Shown here piece by piece: positions 9,164 to 20,055 of a stretch of DNA of 64,000 nt (position 1 is its first letter; every line of letters starts with the position of its first letter). Location: the NCBI RefSeq assembly GCF_039386055.1, contig NZ_CP135012.1:84287-148286 (forward strand). The letters run 5' to 3'. Below the pieces are notes generated by a model. It made no database searches, had not been told where the DNA came from, and saw only the letters and a list, made by a program, of their open reading frames with translations. Origin of the DNA: Buchnera aphidicola (Greenidea ficicola). GTDB lineage: Bacteria; Pseudomonadota; Gammaproteobacteria; Enterobacterales; Enterobacteriaceae. Position numbers and translations under genes: made by a program.

Positions 9164-9982
9164 ATGAGTACTTATATTATTGGTGATATTCATGGTTGTT
9201 TTTATCAAATGAAATATTTAATTAATAATATTAATTTTAATTCTTCAAAAGATACTTTGTTAATTACTGGAGATTTAGTTTCTAAAGGTCCTTATTCTTT
9301 ACTTGTGTTGCGTTATTTAATTTCTTTAGGGAATAAAGTAAAAATTGTTTTAGGAAATCATGATTTGCATTTTTTATCAGTTTTTTATAAAATAAAAAAA
9401 AATAATTTTAGAAATAATTTTTCAGATATTTTAAATGCTCCAGATTTAGAAATAATAGTGAATTGGATTCGAACTAGAAATATAATGTATATTGATCAAA
9501 AAAAAAAAATTATTATGACTCATGCTGGTATTTTTCCATATTGGGATTTAACATCTGCTTTTTTATATGCTAAAGAAGTAGAAAATTTATTATCAGGTTT
9601 AAATTGTGCTTATTTTTTAAAATTGATACAGGGAAATTATCCTTGTTGTTATGAAAAATGTTTAACTAAATCTGATTTATATAGATTTATAGTTAATGTT
9701 TTTACACGTATGAGATATATAAATCTTAATAAAAAATTAAGTTTTCAATATTCAAATTCTTCTAATTTTTTTATTGATTATAAATTAAAACCATGGTTTA
9801 AATTAAATAATATGCGTTATTTAAATAATTATTCTCTTTTTTTTGGTCATTGGTCTGCTTTATGTGGAAAAGGAACACCAGATAAAATTTATGCTATGGA
9901 TACAGGTTGTTGTTGGGGAAATTATTTAAGTATGATGAGATTTGAAGATAATATTTATTTTTCAAAAAAATGTGTTTTTTAA
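9164..9982 (+). CDS. apaH: Diadenosine tetraphosphatase
   Basis: ApaH symmetrically hydrolyses Ap4A to two ADP and also removes Np4 caps from RNA in E. coli. It is a metallophosphoesterase with the full motif set: GDIHG (7-11), GDLVSKGP (36-43), GNHDLH (64-69), MTHAGIFP, and the family-specific FGHWSALCGKGTP and DTGCCWG near the C terminus. Length 272 versus 280 in E. coli, with only a shorter tail. It has an AAGGGA ribosome binding site, is co-directional with rsmA, and converges on folA. Confidence 0.96.
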   Translation: MSTYIIGDIHGCFYQMKYLINNINFNSSKDTLLITGDLVSKGPYSLLVLRYLISLGNKVKIVLGNHDLHFLSVFYKIKKNNFRNNFSDILNAPDLEIIVNWIRTRNIMYIDQKKKIIMTHAGIFPYWDLTSAFLYAKEVENLLSGLNCAYFLKLIQGNYPCCYEKCLTKSDLYRFIVNVFTRMRYINLNKKLSFQYSNSSNFFIDYKLKPWFKLNNMRYLNNYSLFFGHWSALCGKGTPDKIYAMDTGCCWGNYLSMMRFEDNIYFSKKCVF

Positions 9983-10002
9983 ATTATTTGATAAATAATT
10001 TA
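9980..10002. terminator. A/T hairpin joining the apaH and folA stop codons
   Basis: A ten-base stem (9980-9989 with 9993-10002) closes a 3-nt GAT loop and contains the stop codons of both convergent genes. It could end transcripts from both sides. All pairs are A-T, so strength is doubtful. Confidence 0.35.
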
Positions 10003-10464
10003 CATTGTATATATATTAAAAGAATAACTATAAAAATTTATTTTACATGGTTTATAATATTTTGAATAAACTAATTTCCAATTTTTTAAGTTTATATTAG
10101 GGAAAAAAATATCTCCTGGTAAATTTATATTAATTTTTGTTAAATATAGGATTTTTATATATTTAAAAGTTTTTTTATATATTTTTCTTCCTCCAATAAT
10201 GATTATTTTTTTTTTTTTTTTTTTTAAATTATTAAAAAGTTTCTTAAATTTTATTTTTTTTTTTTTTTTTTTACTTATTATTATTTTTTTTCTTTTTTTT
10301 AATTTTTTTTTAATTGATTCTGATGTTTTTCTTCCAATAATTATATATTTGTTTATTGTTTTTTTTTTAAACCAAATCATATCTTTTTTTAATTTCCATG
10401 GAATATTGTTTTTTATTCCTATTACTTTATTATTTGTTATTGCTGCTATCATACTTATTTTCAT
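10000..10464 (-). CDS. folA: Dihydrofolate reductase
   Basis: Reduces dihydrofolate to tetrahydrofolate with NADPH, supporting thymidylate, purine and formyl-Met synthesis. The fold is recognisable: SMIAAITNNKVIG, IPWKL (W23) with active-site acid D28, IIIGRKTSESI, the IIIIGGRKIY nucleotide-binding strand and LYLTKI. Length 154 versus 159. Two loops have collapsed into long lysine runs encoded by uninterrupted A tracts (20 and 19 nt). The start overlaps the dapB stop as ATGA, suggesting coupled translation; carAB, which in E. coli lies between dapB and folA, is deleted. Confidence 0.93.
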   Translation of the reverse strand: MKISMIAAITNNKVIGIKNNIPWKLKKDMIWFKKKTINKYIIIGRKTSESIKKKLKKRKKIIISKKKKKKIKFKKLFNNLKKKKKKIIIIGGRKIYKKTFKYIKILYLTKININLPGDIFFPNINLKNWKLVYSKYYKPCKINFYSYSFNIYTM

Positions 10465-11291
10465 TTATTAAATTTTATATTTTTTAAAACATCTTTCATA
10501 TTATATATTCCTGGTTTTTTATTATATAACCATTTTGCTCCTAATATTGCTCCTGAAGAAAATATTTTTCTATTAATTGCTTTATGTGTTAGTTCTATTA
10601 TTTCTCCTTTAATAGCAAATATTATTTTATGTTCTCCAATTATATTTCCAGCTCGAATTGCAGAAAAACCTATTGTATTTTTTTTTCTTTTTTTTATATA
10701 TCCATATCTTGTGTATACAGCGTTGTTTTTTAATTTTATATTCATTGTTTTTGTTATTGTTTTTCCTATTTCAATAGAGGTTCCTGAAGGGGAATCTTTT
10801 TTTTTATTATGATGTTTTTCTATTATTTCAATATCAGATATTTTTCCTATTTTTTTAGTTATTTTTTTTAATGTATTTAATAATAAATTTATTCCAATGC
10901 TAAAATTTGAAGATTTTAAAATACTTATTTTTTTTTTTGCTTCATAAATTTTTTTTTTTTCTTTTTTATTAAATCCTGTTGTTCCTATTACGATTTTTTT
11001 TTTATTTAAAATACAATTTTCTATATTTTTAATTGTATTTTTAGGTGTACTGAAATCTATTAATATATTAAAATATTGATTAACTTTATTAATTGAGTCA
11101 CTAAATATTATTTTTTTAAATTTTTTTTTTCCTATAAGATTTATTATTTTTTTTTTTGTTTTTTTGTTTTTTTTTTTAGTTAATAATACTGATAAATATT
11201 TTTTTTTTTTTTTAATTAAATTTTTAATTATCATTTTTCCCATTCTTCCAATTGCTCCTGATATTGCTATTTTTATTTTTTTTTTATTCAT
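10461..11291 (-). CDS. dapB: 4-hydroxy-tetrahydrodipicolinate reductase
   Basis: Second committed step of the diaminopimelate/lysine pathway, using NAD(P)H. It carries the Rossmann motif GAIGRMG (12-18), the FSTPKNT segment (about 80-86), GTTG (103-106), the catalytic double His in EKHHNKKKDSPSGTS (H160/H161 with nearby Lys) and the C-terminal SGAILGAKWL. Length 276 versus 273. It ends in TGA overlapping the folA start. Upstream, ileS follows directly across 42 bp; lspA, fkpB and ispH of the E. coli order are missing. It supports lysine or cell-wall precursor synthesis. Confidence 0.95.
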   Translation of the reverse strand: MNKKKIKIAISGAIGRMGKMIIKNLIKKKKKYLSVLLTKKKNKKTKKKIINLIGKKKFKKIIFSDSINKVNQYFNILIDFSTPKNTIKNIENCILNKKKIVIGTTGFNKKEKKKIYEAKKKISILKSSNFSIGINLLLNTLKKITKKIGKISDIEIIEKHHNKKKDSPSGTSIEIGKTITKTMNIKLKNNAVYTRYGYIKKRKKNTIGFSAIRAGNIIGEHKIIFAIKGEIIELTHKAINRKIFSSGAILGAKWLYNKKPGIYNMKDVLKNIKFNK

Positions 11292-11333
11292 TTTTTTCTC
11301 TTTAAAAGTATTATGTTATTAATATTAAATATT

Positions 11334-14130
11334 TTATAAAAATTTTCTTTTTTCTCCTAAACCAAATAAATTTAAAATACATCTTTTGCATATTTTGTTT
11401 TTATTTTTAAAAATTATTATTTTTTTTACATAATTCCAACATCTTTGACATTTTTTTCCGTTGTTTTTTTTAATAATAATTTTTAATTTTTTTATATTTT
11501 TAGAATGAATTGCATTTTTTGGAGCTTGTTCAAATTTTTTAATTTTAACATTGGATACAATAAATAAAAATTTTTTTTCTTTTTTGAATTTTTGTATTTT
11601 TTTTTTAATATTTTTATTTGTATATAATATTATTGAAGCTTCTAGAGAACTTTTTATTTTTTTTTTGTTTCTATAAATTTCTATTATTTTATTTATTTCA
11701 TTTTTAATTAATATAATTTTTTTCCAAAATTTATTATTATTTTTTTTTTTTTTAATGAAATTTTTTAAAAACCATTTTTCTGTAAATATATTTTTTTTAT
11801 TTTTTTTTTTTTGTAAATATTTCCAAATTTCTTCTGATGTAAAAGATAAAATAGGTGATATTAATCTTACTATAACATTTAATATATAAAATATAGCTTT
11901 TTGACAACTATATCTAGAATTATTTTTTATATTTAATGTATATTGTCTATCTTTTATAATATCTAAATAAAATGAACTTAATTTTATTGAAATAAAATTC
12001 ATTAAATGTTTAATAATTTTATGAAATTGATATTTATTATATAATAATATTATTTTTTTTTGTAATTTTTTAGTTTCTAAAATAATCCATTTGTCTATTT
12101 TTACCATTTTGTTTTCATTAATAGAATTTTTTTTATTGTTAAAATATTTTAAGTTTGCTATTAAAAATCTTATTGTGTTTCTTATTTTTTTGTAATTTGT
12201 AATAGATTGTTTTATTATTTTTTTAGATATTGTTATATCATTACAGTAATTAGTGGATGCTATTAATAAACGTAATACATCTGCTCCATAATTTTCAATA
12301 ATAAAATTTGGACTTATTGCATTGTTAGATGATTTGGACATTTTATATCCTTTTTCATCTATAGTAAATCCATGAGTTAAAACTTTTTTATAAGGAGCTT
12401 TATTATTTACTATAGTTGATATTATTAAAGAAGACATAAACCAACCTCTATATTGATCTGATCCTTCTAAATATATATCTCCTATATTTTTATTTTTTTT
12501 TGATTTTAGATTATATATATATAACGATCCAGATTCAAACCATACATCTAATACATCTTTTATTTTTTTATATTTTTTTTTATTTATTTTAATGATATTT
12601 TTACTCCACCATTTTTCTGTTCCTTTTTTTTTTACATATTTTGCTATTTTTTTTGTTAATTTTTCAGTTTTTGGGTGTATTTTTCCTGTTTTTTTATTTA
12701 TAAAAATTGTTAATGGTATTCCCCATTTTCTTTGTCTTGAAATACACCAATCTGGTCTATTTTCAAGCATTTTTTTCATTTTTTCATATCCCCAATGAGG
12801 GATCCAGGTAATATTTTTAATCAATTTTAAACATTTTTTTCTAAGTTTATTTTTATTCATGTTGATAAACCATTGTATTGTTGCTCGGAATATAATAGGA
12901 AATTTATGTCTCCAACAGTGTGGGTAATTATGTTTAATATAATGTAAATTTATTATTTTTTTATTTTTTATTAAAATATCTATTATTATTTTATTTATTT
13001 TAAGTATATTTTTTTTATTAATTAAAGGGTGAATATTTTTATTTATTTTTCCACAATTTTTTATTAAATTTTTTGTATTTATTTTATATTTTTTACATAT
13101 TATAAAATCTTCTTGACCGTGATCTGGTGAAGTATGAACTGCTCCAGTACCTATTTTTTCAGTTACATATTTAGATAGAATTATTGGTATATAATTTTTT
13201 AAAAATGGGTGTATGAATTTTATAAATTCTAATTTTTTTCCTATGATAGTAGATAAAATAGTCCATTTTTTAATTCTTAATTTCTTCATTGTTTTTTTAA
13301 GAACTTTTTTTGCTAAAATTATTGTATATAATTTTGTTTTTATTAATTGATATTTAATATTTGGATTAATTGCAATTCCAACGTTAGAAGGTAAAGTCCA
13401 AGGTGTTGTTGTCCATATAATAATATTAATAATATTTATTTTTTTATTTTTTATTTTAAATATTTTTTTTATTTTTTCTTTATTTTTTGCTTGAAATAAA
13501 ACTATGATTCCAGGAGAGTATTTGTTAAAATATTCTATTTCTGCTTCTGCTAATGACGATTTACATTTTATACACCAATATACTGGTTTATAATCTTTGT
13601 ATAAATATCCTTTTTTTATTATTTTTGATAAAGTTAAAATTATATTCGATTGATTATTAAAACTCATTGTTAAATTTGGTTTATGCCATTTTCCTATTAT
13701 TCCTAATTTAATAAAATCTTCTTTTTGTTTTTTTATATTTTTTTTTGCGTATTTTTTGCAATATTTTCTAAATTTTTTATCAGATATTTTTTTTTTTTTA
13801 TTTTTATTTAAATAAAGTTCTATTTTATGTTCAATAGGTAAACCGTGACAATCCCATGATGGTTTATATAATGAATTAAAACCTGAAAGATTTTTAGATT
13901 TTATTATAATATCTTTTAATATTTTATTTAAAGCATGACCAATGTGTATGTTTCCATTTGCGTATGGTGGACCATCATATAAAATAAAAGATTTTTTTTT
14001 TTTGTTTTTTTTTTTTATTTTTTGGTAAATTTTTTCTTTTAACCATTTTTTTATTATTTTTGGTTCTTTTTTAATTAAGTTTCCTTTCATAGAAAATTTT
14101 GTTTTTGGTAAATTTAAGGTTTTTTTAATG

Positions 14131-14138
<8 letters not shown>
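11334..14138 (-). CDS. ileS: Isoleucyl-tRNA synthetase
   Basis: Class I synthetase charging tRNA-Ile with proofreading. It shows HIGH (65-68, in GNIHIGHALN), the CP1 editing domain (WTTTPWTLPSN and TSPDHGQEDF), KMSKS in DEKGYKMSKSSNN near residue 600 and the C-terminal zinc site with two Cys pairs (CQRC and CKRC) followed by GEKRKF. Length 934 versus 938. The isoleucine-rich proteome makes this a heavily used enzyme. It overlaps ribF upstream by 8 bp, as part of ribF-ileS-dapB-folA on the minus strand. Confidence 0.97.
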
Positions 14139-15099
<961 letters not shown>

Positions 15100-15172
15100 A
15101 ATATTCTCAATATGATATTATATTTTATTTATTATTATTTTATTTTTATTTTATTTTTAAAAGGGGTTTAAA

Positions 15173-15442
15173 TTGGCTAATATAAAGTCATCTATTAAAG
15201 ATTCAAAAAATTCAAAAAAACGTAGATTTTTTAATGCAAGTAATCGTTCTATGATACGTACTTATATTAAAAAAGTAAATAAAGCAATTAATTTAAAAAA
15301 TAAATCTCTTGCACAATGTGAATATAAAAAAATGCAAATAATTTTGGATAAATTTTCTAATAAAGGTTTAATACATAAAAATAAAGCTGCTAGACATAAA
15401 TCAATTATGTTTAAAAAAATTAACAAAATAAATATAATATAA
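15173..15442 (+). CDS. rpsT: 30S ribosomal protein S20
   Basis: Primary-binding protein of the small subunit. The sequence begins MANIKSSIKDSKNSKKRRFFNAS and continues with basic helices typical of S20; length 89 versus 87. The start codon is TTG, 7 bases after a strong AAGGGG ribosome binding site (15160-15165). E. coli rpsT also uses UUG, which is tied to its translational self-control, so this rare start appears conserved. It is divergent from ribF and convergent with dnaJ, matching the E. coli orientation. Confidence 0.95.
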   Translation: MANIKSSIKDSKNSKKRRFFNASNRSMIRTYIKKVNKAINLKNKSLAQCEYKKMQIILDKFSNKGLIHKNKAARHKSIMFKKINKINII

Positions 15443-15460
15443 TATTTATTTTTATTAAAC

Positions 15461-15504
15461 ATTGCTTCCTTTTTTTTTGGAAGCAATATTTAATTTTTTT
15501 TTTT
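15461..15504 (+). terminator. Intrinsic terminator of rpsT
   Basis: A nine-base stem ATTGCTTCC (15461-15469) with its exact complement at 15479-15487 encloses a nine-T loop. An 11-T run (15494-15504) follows. The stem contains four G-C pairs, rare here. It ends rpsT; the T-run overlaps the dnaJ stop codon. Confidence 0.85.
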
Positions 15505-16645
15505 ATTTTTTTAATTTATTAAAAAATTTTTTTACTCCATTTAAAAAATTTTTAGAAATAGGATTATTATAACCTTTAGATTTTTTTAAACTTTTTTCTA
15601 ATTTTAATAATATTTTTTTTTGTTTTTTATTTAAATTAATTGGAGTTTCTATAATAATTTTACATATTAAATCTCCTTTATTATTATTTTGTATAGATCT
15701 TATTCCTTTTCCTCTTATTCTTAATAATTTTCCAGATTGTGTTTCAGAAGGTATTTTTATATTAATATATCCTTCTAATGTTGGAACTTGAATATTTCCT
15801 CCCAAAGAGGCTATAGTAAAATTGATAGGTATTTTACAATATAAGTTATTTGATTTTCTTGTAAAAATATCATGTTTTTTAATTTTTATTTGTACATATA
15901 AATCACCTGGTTGACCGTTGTTTTTTCCTATTTCTCCTTCATTGTTTAATCTTATTTTATCTCCAGTATCTATTCCTGAAGGTATTTTTATAGATAATGT
16001 TTTTGTTTTTCTTATTTTTCCTTTTCCGTTACAGGAATAACATGGATTATTTATTTTTGCTCCTTGTCCTTTGCAGATATTACAAGTTTGTTGAATTGTA
16101 AAAAAACCTTTTCTTAAATTTATTTTTCCACTTCCGTTACATGTTAAACATTTTTTTAATTTGCTTCCTTTATTTTCTCCACTACCATAACATATATTAC
16201 ATTTTTCTAGTTTAGGTATTTTTATTTTTTTTGTTATTCCTTTTATTGCTTCTTCTAAAGTTAATTGCATTTTGTAACATAGATCTGCTCCTCTAGTTTT
16301 TTGATTTTTTTTGTTATTTCCGAAAACATCTCCAAATATATCTCCAAATATATCACCAAAATCTGTTGTATTAGAAAATGTACTGTGAAAACCATATTCT
16401 TCATTTCCATTATACCCTTGTTCAAAAGCTTCATGCCCATATTGATCGTAAGCAGATCTTTTTTTTTTATCGGATAATATTTCATAAGCTTTTTTAACTT
16501 CTTTAAATTTATTTTCAGATTCTTTGTTTCCTTGATTTCTGTCAGGGTGAAATTTTATCGCTAATCTTTTATAAGCTTTTTTAATTTCTAGGTCATTTGC
16601 ATTTTTATTTAGACCTAAAATTTGGTAATAATCTCTTTGATTCAT
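15503..16645 (-). CDS. dnaJ: Chaperone DnaJ (Hsp40)
   Basis: Co-chaperone that delivers substrates to DnaK and stimulates its ATPase. The J domain has HPD at 33-35, exactly the E. coli numbering. A Gly/Phe-rich linker ([14 protein letters not shown] near 95-110) follows, then four zinc-binding CxxCxGxG-type repeats ([32 protein letters not shown]) and the C-terminal substrate-binding domains. Length 380 versus 376, so all domains are kept. It is downstream of dnaK, separated by 105 bp containing a strong hairpin. Confidence 0.97.
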   Translation of the reverse strand: MNQRDYYQILGLNKNANDLEIKKAYKRLAIKFHPDRNQGNKESENKFKEVKKAYEILSDKKKRSAYDQYGHEAFEQGYNGNEEYGFHSTFSNTTDFGDIFGDIFGDVFGNNKKNQKTRGADLCYKMQLTLEEAIKGITKKIKIPKLEKCNICYGSGENKGSKLKKCLTCNGSGKINLRKGFFTIQQTCNICKGQGAKINNPCYSCNGKGKIRKTKTLSIKIPSGIDTGDKIRLNNEGEIGKNNGQPGDLYVQIKIKKHDIFTRKSNNLYCKIPINFTIASLGGNIQVPTLEGYINIKIPSETQSGKLLRIRGKGIRSIQNNNKGDLICKIIIETPINLNKKQKKILLKLEKSLKKSKGYNNPISKNFLNGVKKFFNKLKK

Positions 16646-16671
16646 ATTATTTTCCTTAATGTAATATTAAA

Positions 16672-16702
16672 TACGAGCGTATTTTTTTTTTTTACGCTCG
16701 TA
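16672..16702 (-). promoter_or_regulatory. Strong hairpin between dnaK and dnaJ
   Basis: TACGAGCGT (16672-16680) pairs perfectly with 16694-16702; one further A-T pair closes the loop, which is a T-run on the plus strand. Five G-C pairs make it one of the most stable stems in the window. Read on the minus strand it follows dnaK and is trailed by TTTAATATT, so it may act as a partial terminator or RNA-end protector that sets DnaK above DnaJ. Confidence 0.6.
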
Positions 16703-16750
16703 AATTTTTTATAATGAAAGAATATTTTTTTTATTTTCATTTTTAAATTT

Positions 16751-18676
16751 TTACTTTTTAGAATTATTTTTATTGTTATTTTTTACTTCTTCGAATTCTG
16801 CATCAACTACATTTTTATCTTTTTTATTGGATGGTTCTGAATTATTATTTTCTGTTGTTTTTTCTTTTGTTTGTATTTCAGTTAATTTAGAAGCTTCTTT
16901 TAAAAGATTTTGTATGTTTTTTTCAATTAATTCTTTATCTTCTCCTTTAATAGATTGATCTAATTCATTAATTGCATTTTGTATTGTTGTAATTTCTTTT
17001 TTATTTATTTTATCTTTATTTTCTTCGAGTTGTTTTTTTGTATTATGTGATATTTGATCTCCTTGATTTCGAATCATAATTAATTCTTCAAATTTTAAAT
17101 CAGATTCTGAATTTTCTTCTGCGTCAGATACCATTTTTTTAATTTCTTCTTCATTTAATCCTGAAGATGATTTTATAGTTATTTTTTGTTCTTTTCCTGT
17201 ATTTTTATCTTTTGCTGAAACATGTAATATTCCATTTGCATCTATATCAAAGGTTACTTCAATTTGAGGTATTCCTCTTGATGCTGGTTGTATTCCATCT
17301 AAGTTAAATTGTCCTAAAGATTTATTTGCTATTGCTTTTTTTCTTTCTCCTTGTAAAACATGTATTGTTACTGCTGATTGATTATCTTCAGCTGTTGAAA
17401 ATACTTGGCTGTGTTTAGTAGGTATAGTTGTGTTTTTATTTATTAATGATGTCATAATACCTCCCATTGTTTCTATACCTAAAGATAATGGGGTAACATC
17501 TAATAATAATACGTCTTTTACATCTCCAGATAAAACTCCTCCTTGTACTGCTGCTCCTACAGCTACTGCTTCATCTGGATTTACATCTTTTCTTGGATCT
17601 TTTCCAAAAAATTCTGCTACTTTTTTTTGTACCATAGGCATTCTAGTTTGCCCACCTACTAATATTACATCATGAATATTAGATATTGATAATTTAGCAT
17701 CTTTTAAAGCTGTTTTTAATGGCTCAATAGATTTTATAATTAAATCTTCTACTAAAGATTCTAATTTTGATCTCGTTAATTTTATATTAAAATGTTTTGG
17801 TCCTATTGAATCTGCGGTTATGTAAGGTAAGTTAATATCTGTTTGTTTTGTTGAGGAAAGTTCTATTTTTGCTTTTTCTGAAGCTTCTTTTAAACGTTGC
17901 ATTGCTAATGCATCATTTCTTAAATCTATTCCTTGTTCTTTTTTAAATTCATTAATTAAATAATTTATAATTCTATTATCAAAATCTTCTCCACCTAAAT
18001 GTGTATCACCATTAGTTGATAATACTTCAAATGTTTTTTCTTTATCTACTTCATCAATTTCAATAATAGATATATCAAATGTACCACCTCCTAAATCATA
18101 TACTGCGATAGTTTTATTACCTTTTCCTTTATCTAAACCATATGCTAATGCTGCTGCTGTCGGTTCATTTATAATTCTTTTTACTTTTAATCCTGCTATT
18201 TTACCAGCGTCTTTTGTTGCTTGTCTTTGAGTATCATTAAAATAAGCTGGAACAGTAATTACTGCTTGTGTAACTTTTTCTCCTAAAAATTCTTCTGCTG
18301 TTTTTTTCATTTTTTTTAATACTTCTGCAGAAATTTGAGGAGGAGCTATTTTTTTTCTTTTAATATCTAACCAAGCATCTCCATTTTTAGAAGATACAAT
18401 TTTATATGGCATTATTTTAATATCTCTTTGTACTTCTTGATCTTTAAATTTTCTTCCTATTAATCGTTTTATTGCAAAAAGAGTATTTTGTGGGTTGGTT
18501 ATAGCTTGTCTTTTTGCTGGTTGTCCTACAAGAATATTTCCTTCTTGGGTATATGCTATTACTGAAGGAGTTGTTCTTTCTCCTTCTGCATTTTCTAATA
18601 CTTTTGGTTGATTTCCATCCATTATTGCAACACATGAATTGGTTGTACCTAAATCAATTCCAATAATTTTGCTCAT
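16751..18676 (-). CDS. dnaK: Chaperone DnaK (Hsp70)
   Basis: Main Hsp70. The N-terminal ATPase shows [12 protein letters not shown] (5-16), [11 protein letters not shown] and [10 protein letters not shown]. The substrate-binding domain and helical lid follow, and the C terminus keeps the [10 protein letters not shown] grpE-type tail. Length 641 versus 638. It is among the best conserved genes here despite lying on the A-rich strand, and keeps more G/C. It heads dnaK-dnaJ, with a heat-shock promoter about 105-130 bp upstream (18781-18809). Confidence 0.98.
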   Translation of the reverse strand: MSKIIGIDLGTTNSCVAIMDGNQPKVLENAEGERTTPSVIAYTQEGNILVGQPAKRQAITNPQNTLFAIKRLIGRKFKDQEVQRDIKIMPYKIVSSKNGDAWLDIKRKKIAPPQISAEVLKKMKKTAEEFLGEKVTQAVITVPAYFNDTQRQATKDAGKIAGLKVKRIINEPTAAALAYGLDKGKGNKTIAVYDLGGGTFDISIIEIDEVDKEKTFEVLSTNGDTHLGGEDFDNRIINYLINEFKKEQGIDLRNDALAMQRLKEASEKAKIELSSTKQTDINLPYITADSIGPKHFNIKLTRSKLESLVEDLIIKSIEPLKTALKDAKLSISNIHDVILVGGQTRMPMVQKKVAEFFGKDPRKDVNPDEAVAVGAAVQGGVLSGDVKDVLLLDVTPLSLGIETMGGIMTSLINKNTTIPTKHSQVFSTAEDNQSAVTIHVLQGERKKAIANKSLGQFNLDGIQPASRGIPQIEVTFDIDANGILHVSAKDKNTGKEQKITIKSSSGLNEEEIKKMVSDAEENSESDLKFEELIMIRNQGDQISHNTKKQLEENKDKINKKEITTIQNAINELDQSIKGEDKELIEKNIQNLLKEASKLTEIQTKEKTTENNNSEPSNKKDKNVVDAEFEEVKNNNKNNSKK

Positions 18677-18780
18677 TTTTATTCCTTTTATAATATTAAT
18701 TTATTATAAATTATAATTTATATAATAAAAATTTTATATTGTAATTTTATTTTACTAATATTATTAGTAGATATAAATAA

Positions 18781-18809
18781 AATGGGGGCTTTTTATAAGT
18801 CATCAAGGG
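18781..18809 (-). promoter_or_regulatory. Sigma-32 heat-shock promoter of dnaK
   Basis: On the minus strand CCCTTGAT (18809-18802) is followed after 13 bases by CCCCCATT (18788-18781). This matches the enterobacterial heat-shock consensus (CTTGAA, 13-14 bases, CCCCAT-T) and closely resembles the E. coli dnaK P1 promoter, including the CCCTTGATGAC string. The run of Gs on the plus strand is conspicuous in an A/T desert. It points to continued use of RpoH. Confidence 0.88.
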
Positions 18810-18914
18810 TTAAAAAAAAAATATTTTTAATATATTTTATTAATTTAATATTATTATAATTATAATTATCATTATAATTATAAATAATATATTTTTTTTA
18901 AAATAAATATAATT

Positions 18915-19286
18915 ATGTTAAAAAATATTAATGAAATAAATGAATTTTTTGGATTGTTTGGTTGTTTTATATCTTTTTTTTTTATTTGTTTTTTTATGTT
19001 GTTTTTTGGTTTTTTTTTAGGTGAAAAATCAAATTATAAAAATAAAAATATTCCTTTTGAATCTGGTGTTGTTTCTGTAGGAAATAGTAATTTAAGATTA
19101 TCAATTAAATTTTATTTACTTGCTGTTTTTTTTGTTATTTTTGATTCTGAAACTCCTTATTTGTATTCTTGGGTATTAAATATATGTTCTAATGGTATTT
19201 TCGGTTTTTTAACTTTTTTTTGGTTTATTTTATTTATTTTATTAAGTTTATTTTATTTAATACGTATGAATATGTTGAATTTTTAA
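18915..19286 (+). CDS. nuoA: NADH-quinone oxidoreductase subunit A
   Basis: Small membrane subunit of complex I with three predicted helices. Conserved parts are GFFLGEK, the NIPFESGVVSVGNSNLRLSIKFYLLAVFFVIFD loop and helix (about 45-77) and YLIRMNMLNF at the end. The quinone-site loop reads FDSETPYLYSW where E. coli has FDVEALYLFAW; D77 and E79 are kept but three neighbours differ. Length 123 versus 147; the hydrophilic C-terminal tail is missing. First gene of the nuo operon, 238 bp from dnaK; its promoter cannot be resolved in the A/T-only leader. Confidence 0.95.
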   Translation: MLKNINEINEFFGLFGCFISFFFICFFMLFFGFFLGEKSNYKNKNIPFESGVVSVGNSNLRLSIKFYLLAVFFVIFDSETPYLYSWVLNICSNGIFGFLTFFWFILFILLSLFYLIRMNMLNF

Positions 19287-19329
19287 TTTTTTTTTTTATT
19301 TTGTTTTTTTTTAAAAAAAGAGATTTATT

Positions 19330-19968
19330 ATGGATTATTCTTTAATTAATGTTAATAATGTTAAAAATACTATTAATAATAAAGATAGTATAATAAATAA
19401 AAGTAAAAATATTTTTTTAGGAAAATTAAGTGTAATATTAAATAATTTAGTAAATTGGGGAAGGAAAAATTCTATTTGGCCGTATAATTTTGGTTTGTCT
19501 TGTTGTTATGTTGAAATGGTTACTTCTTTTACTTCAGTTCATGATATATCTAGGTTTGGTTCAGAGGTTTTAAGAGCTTCTCCTAGACAGGCTGATTTAA
19601 TGGTAATAGCTGGAACTCCATTTATTAAAATGGCTCCTATTATAAAACAATTATATGATCAAATATTAGAACCAAAGTGGGTTATTTCTATGGGATCTTG
19701 TGCTAATTCTGGTGGGATGTATGATATTTATTCAGTTGTTCAAGGAGTTGATAAGTTTATTCCTGTGGATGTTTATATACCTGGATGTCCTCCTAGACCA
19801 GAATCTTATATTGAAGGTTTAATGTTGTTGCAAAAAAGTATTCAAAAAGAAAGACGTTCTTTATCTTGGTATTTTGGTGAAAAGAAAATTTATAAAAAAA
19901 AAATTATTTCTCAAAAATTTATTAAAAGAAATAAAAGAATATCTATTACTAATTTACCTATATTATAA
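19330..19968 (+). CDS. nuoB: NADH-quinone oxidoreductase subunit B
   Basis: Peripheral-arm subunit carrying the terminal 4Fe-4S cluster N2 that reduces quinone. All four ligands are visible: tandem C58-C59 (GLSCCYVEM), C124 ([10 protein letters not shown]) and C153 ([10 protein letters not shown]). Flanking blocks such as [13 protein letters not shown] are intact. Length 212 versus 220. It starts after a 43-bp gap with an AAGAGA ribosome binding site, and 87 bp separate it from nuoCD. Confidence 0.97.
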   Translation: MDYSLINVNNVKNTINNKDSIINKSKNIFLGKLSVILNNLVNWGRKNSIWPYNFGLSCCYVEMVTSFTSVHDISRFGSEVLRASPRQADLMVIAGTPFIKMAPIIKQLYDQILEPKWVISMGSCANSGGMYDIYSVVQGVDKFIPVDVYIPGCPPRPESYIEGLMLLQKSIQKERRSLSWYFGEKKIYKKKIISQKFIKRNKRISITNLPIL

Positions 19969-20055
19969 AAATTTTATTAAAATATGTATTTAATTAATTA
20001 TATTTTTAATTAATATTAAATATTATTTTTTAAAAAATAATTTAAAGATTTAATT

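Noticed and set aside
10199-10471. Phe-rich plus-strand open frame of 90 codons opposite folA
   Set aside because: It is the antisense shadow of the A tracts in folA; it has no family features and no ribosome binding site.
17430-17675. Plus-strand open frame inside dnaK
   Set aside because: It lies antisense to highly conserved DnaK sequence, with low-complexity Thr/Pro/Ser content typical of a shadow frame.
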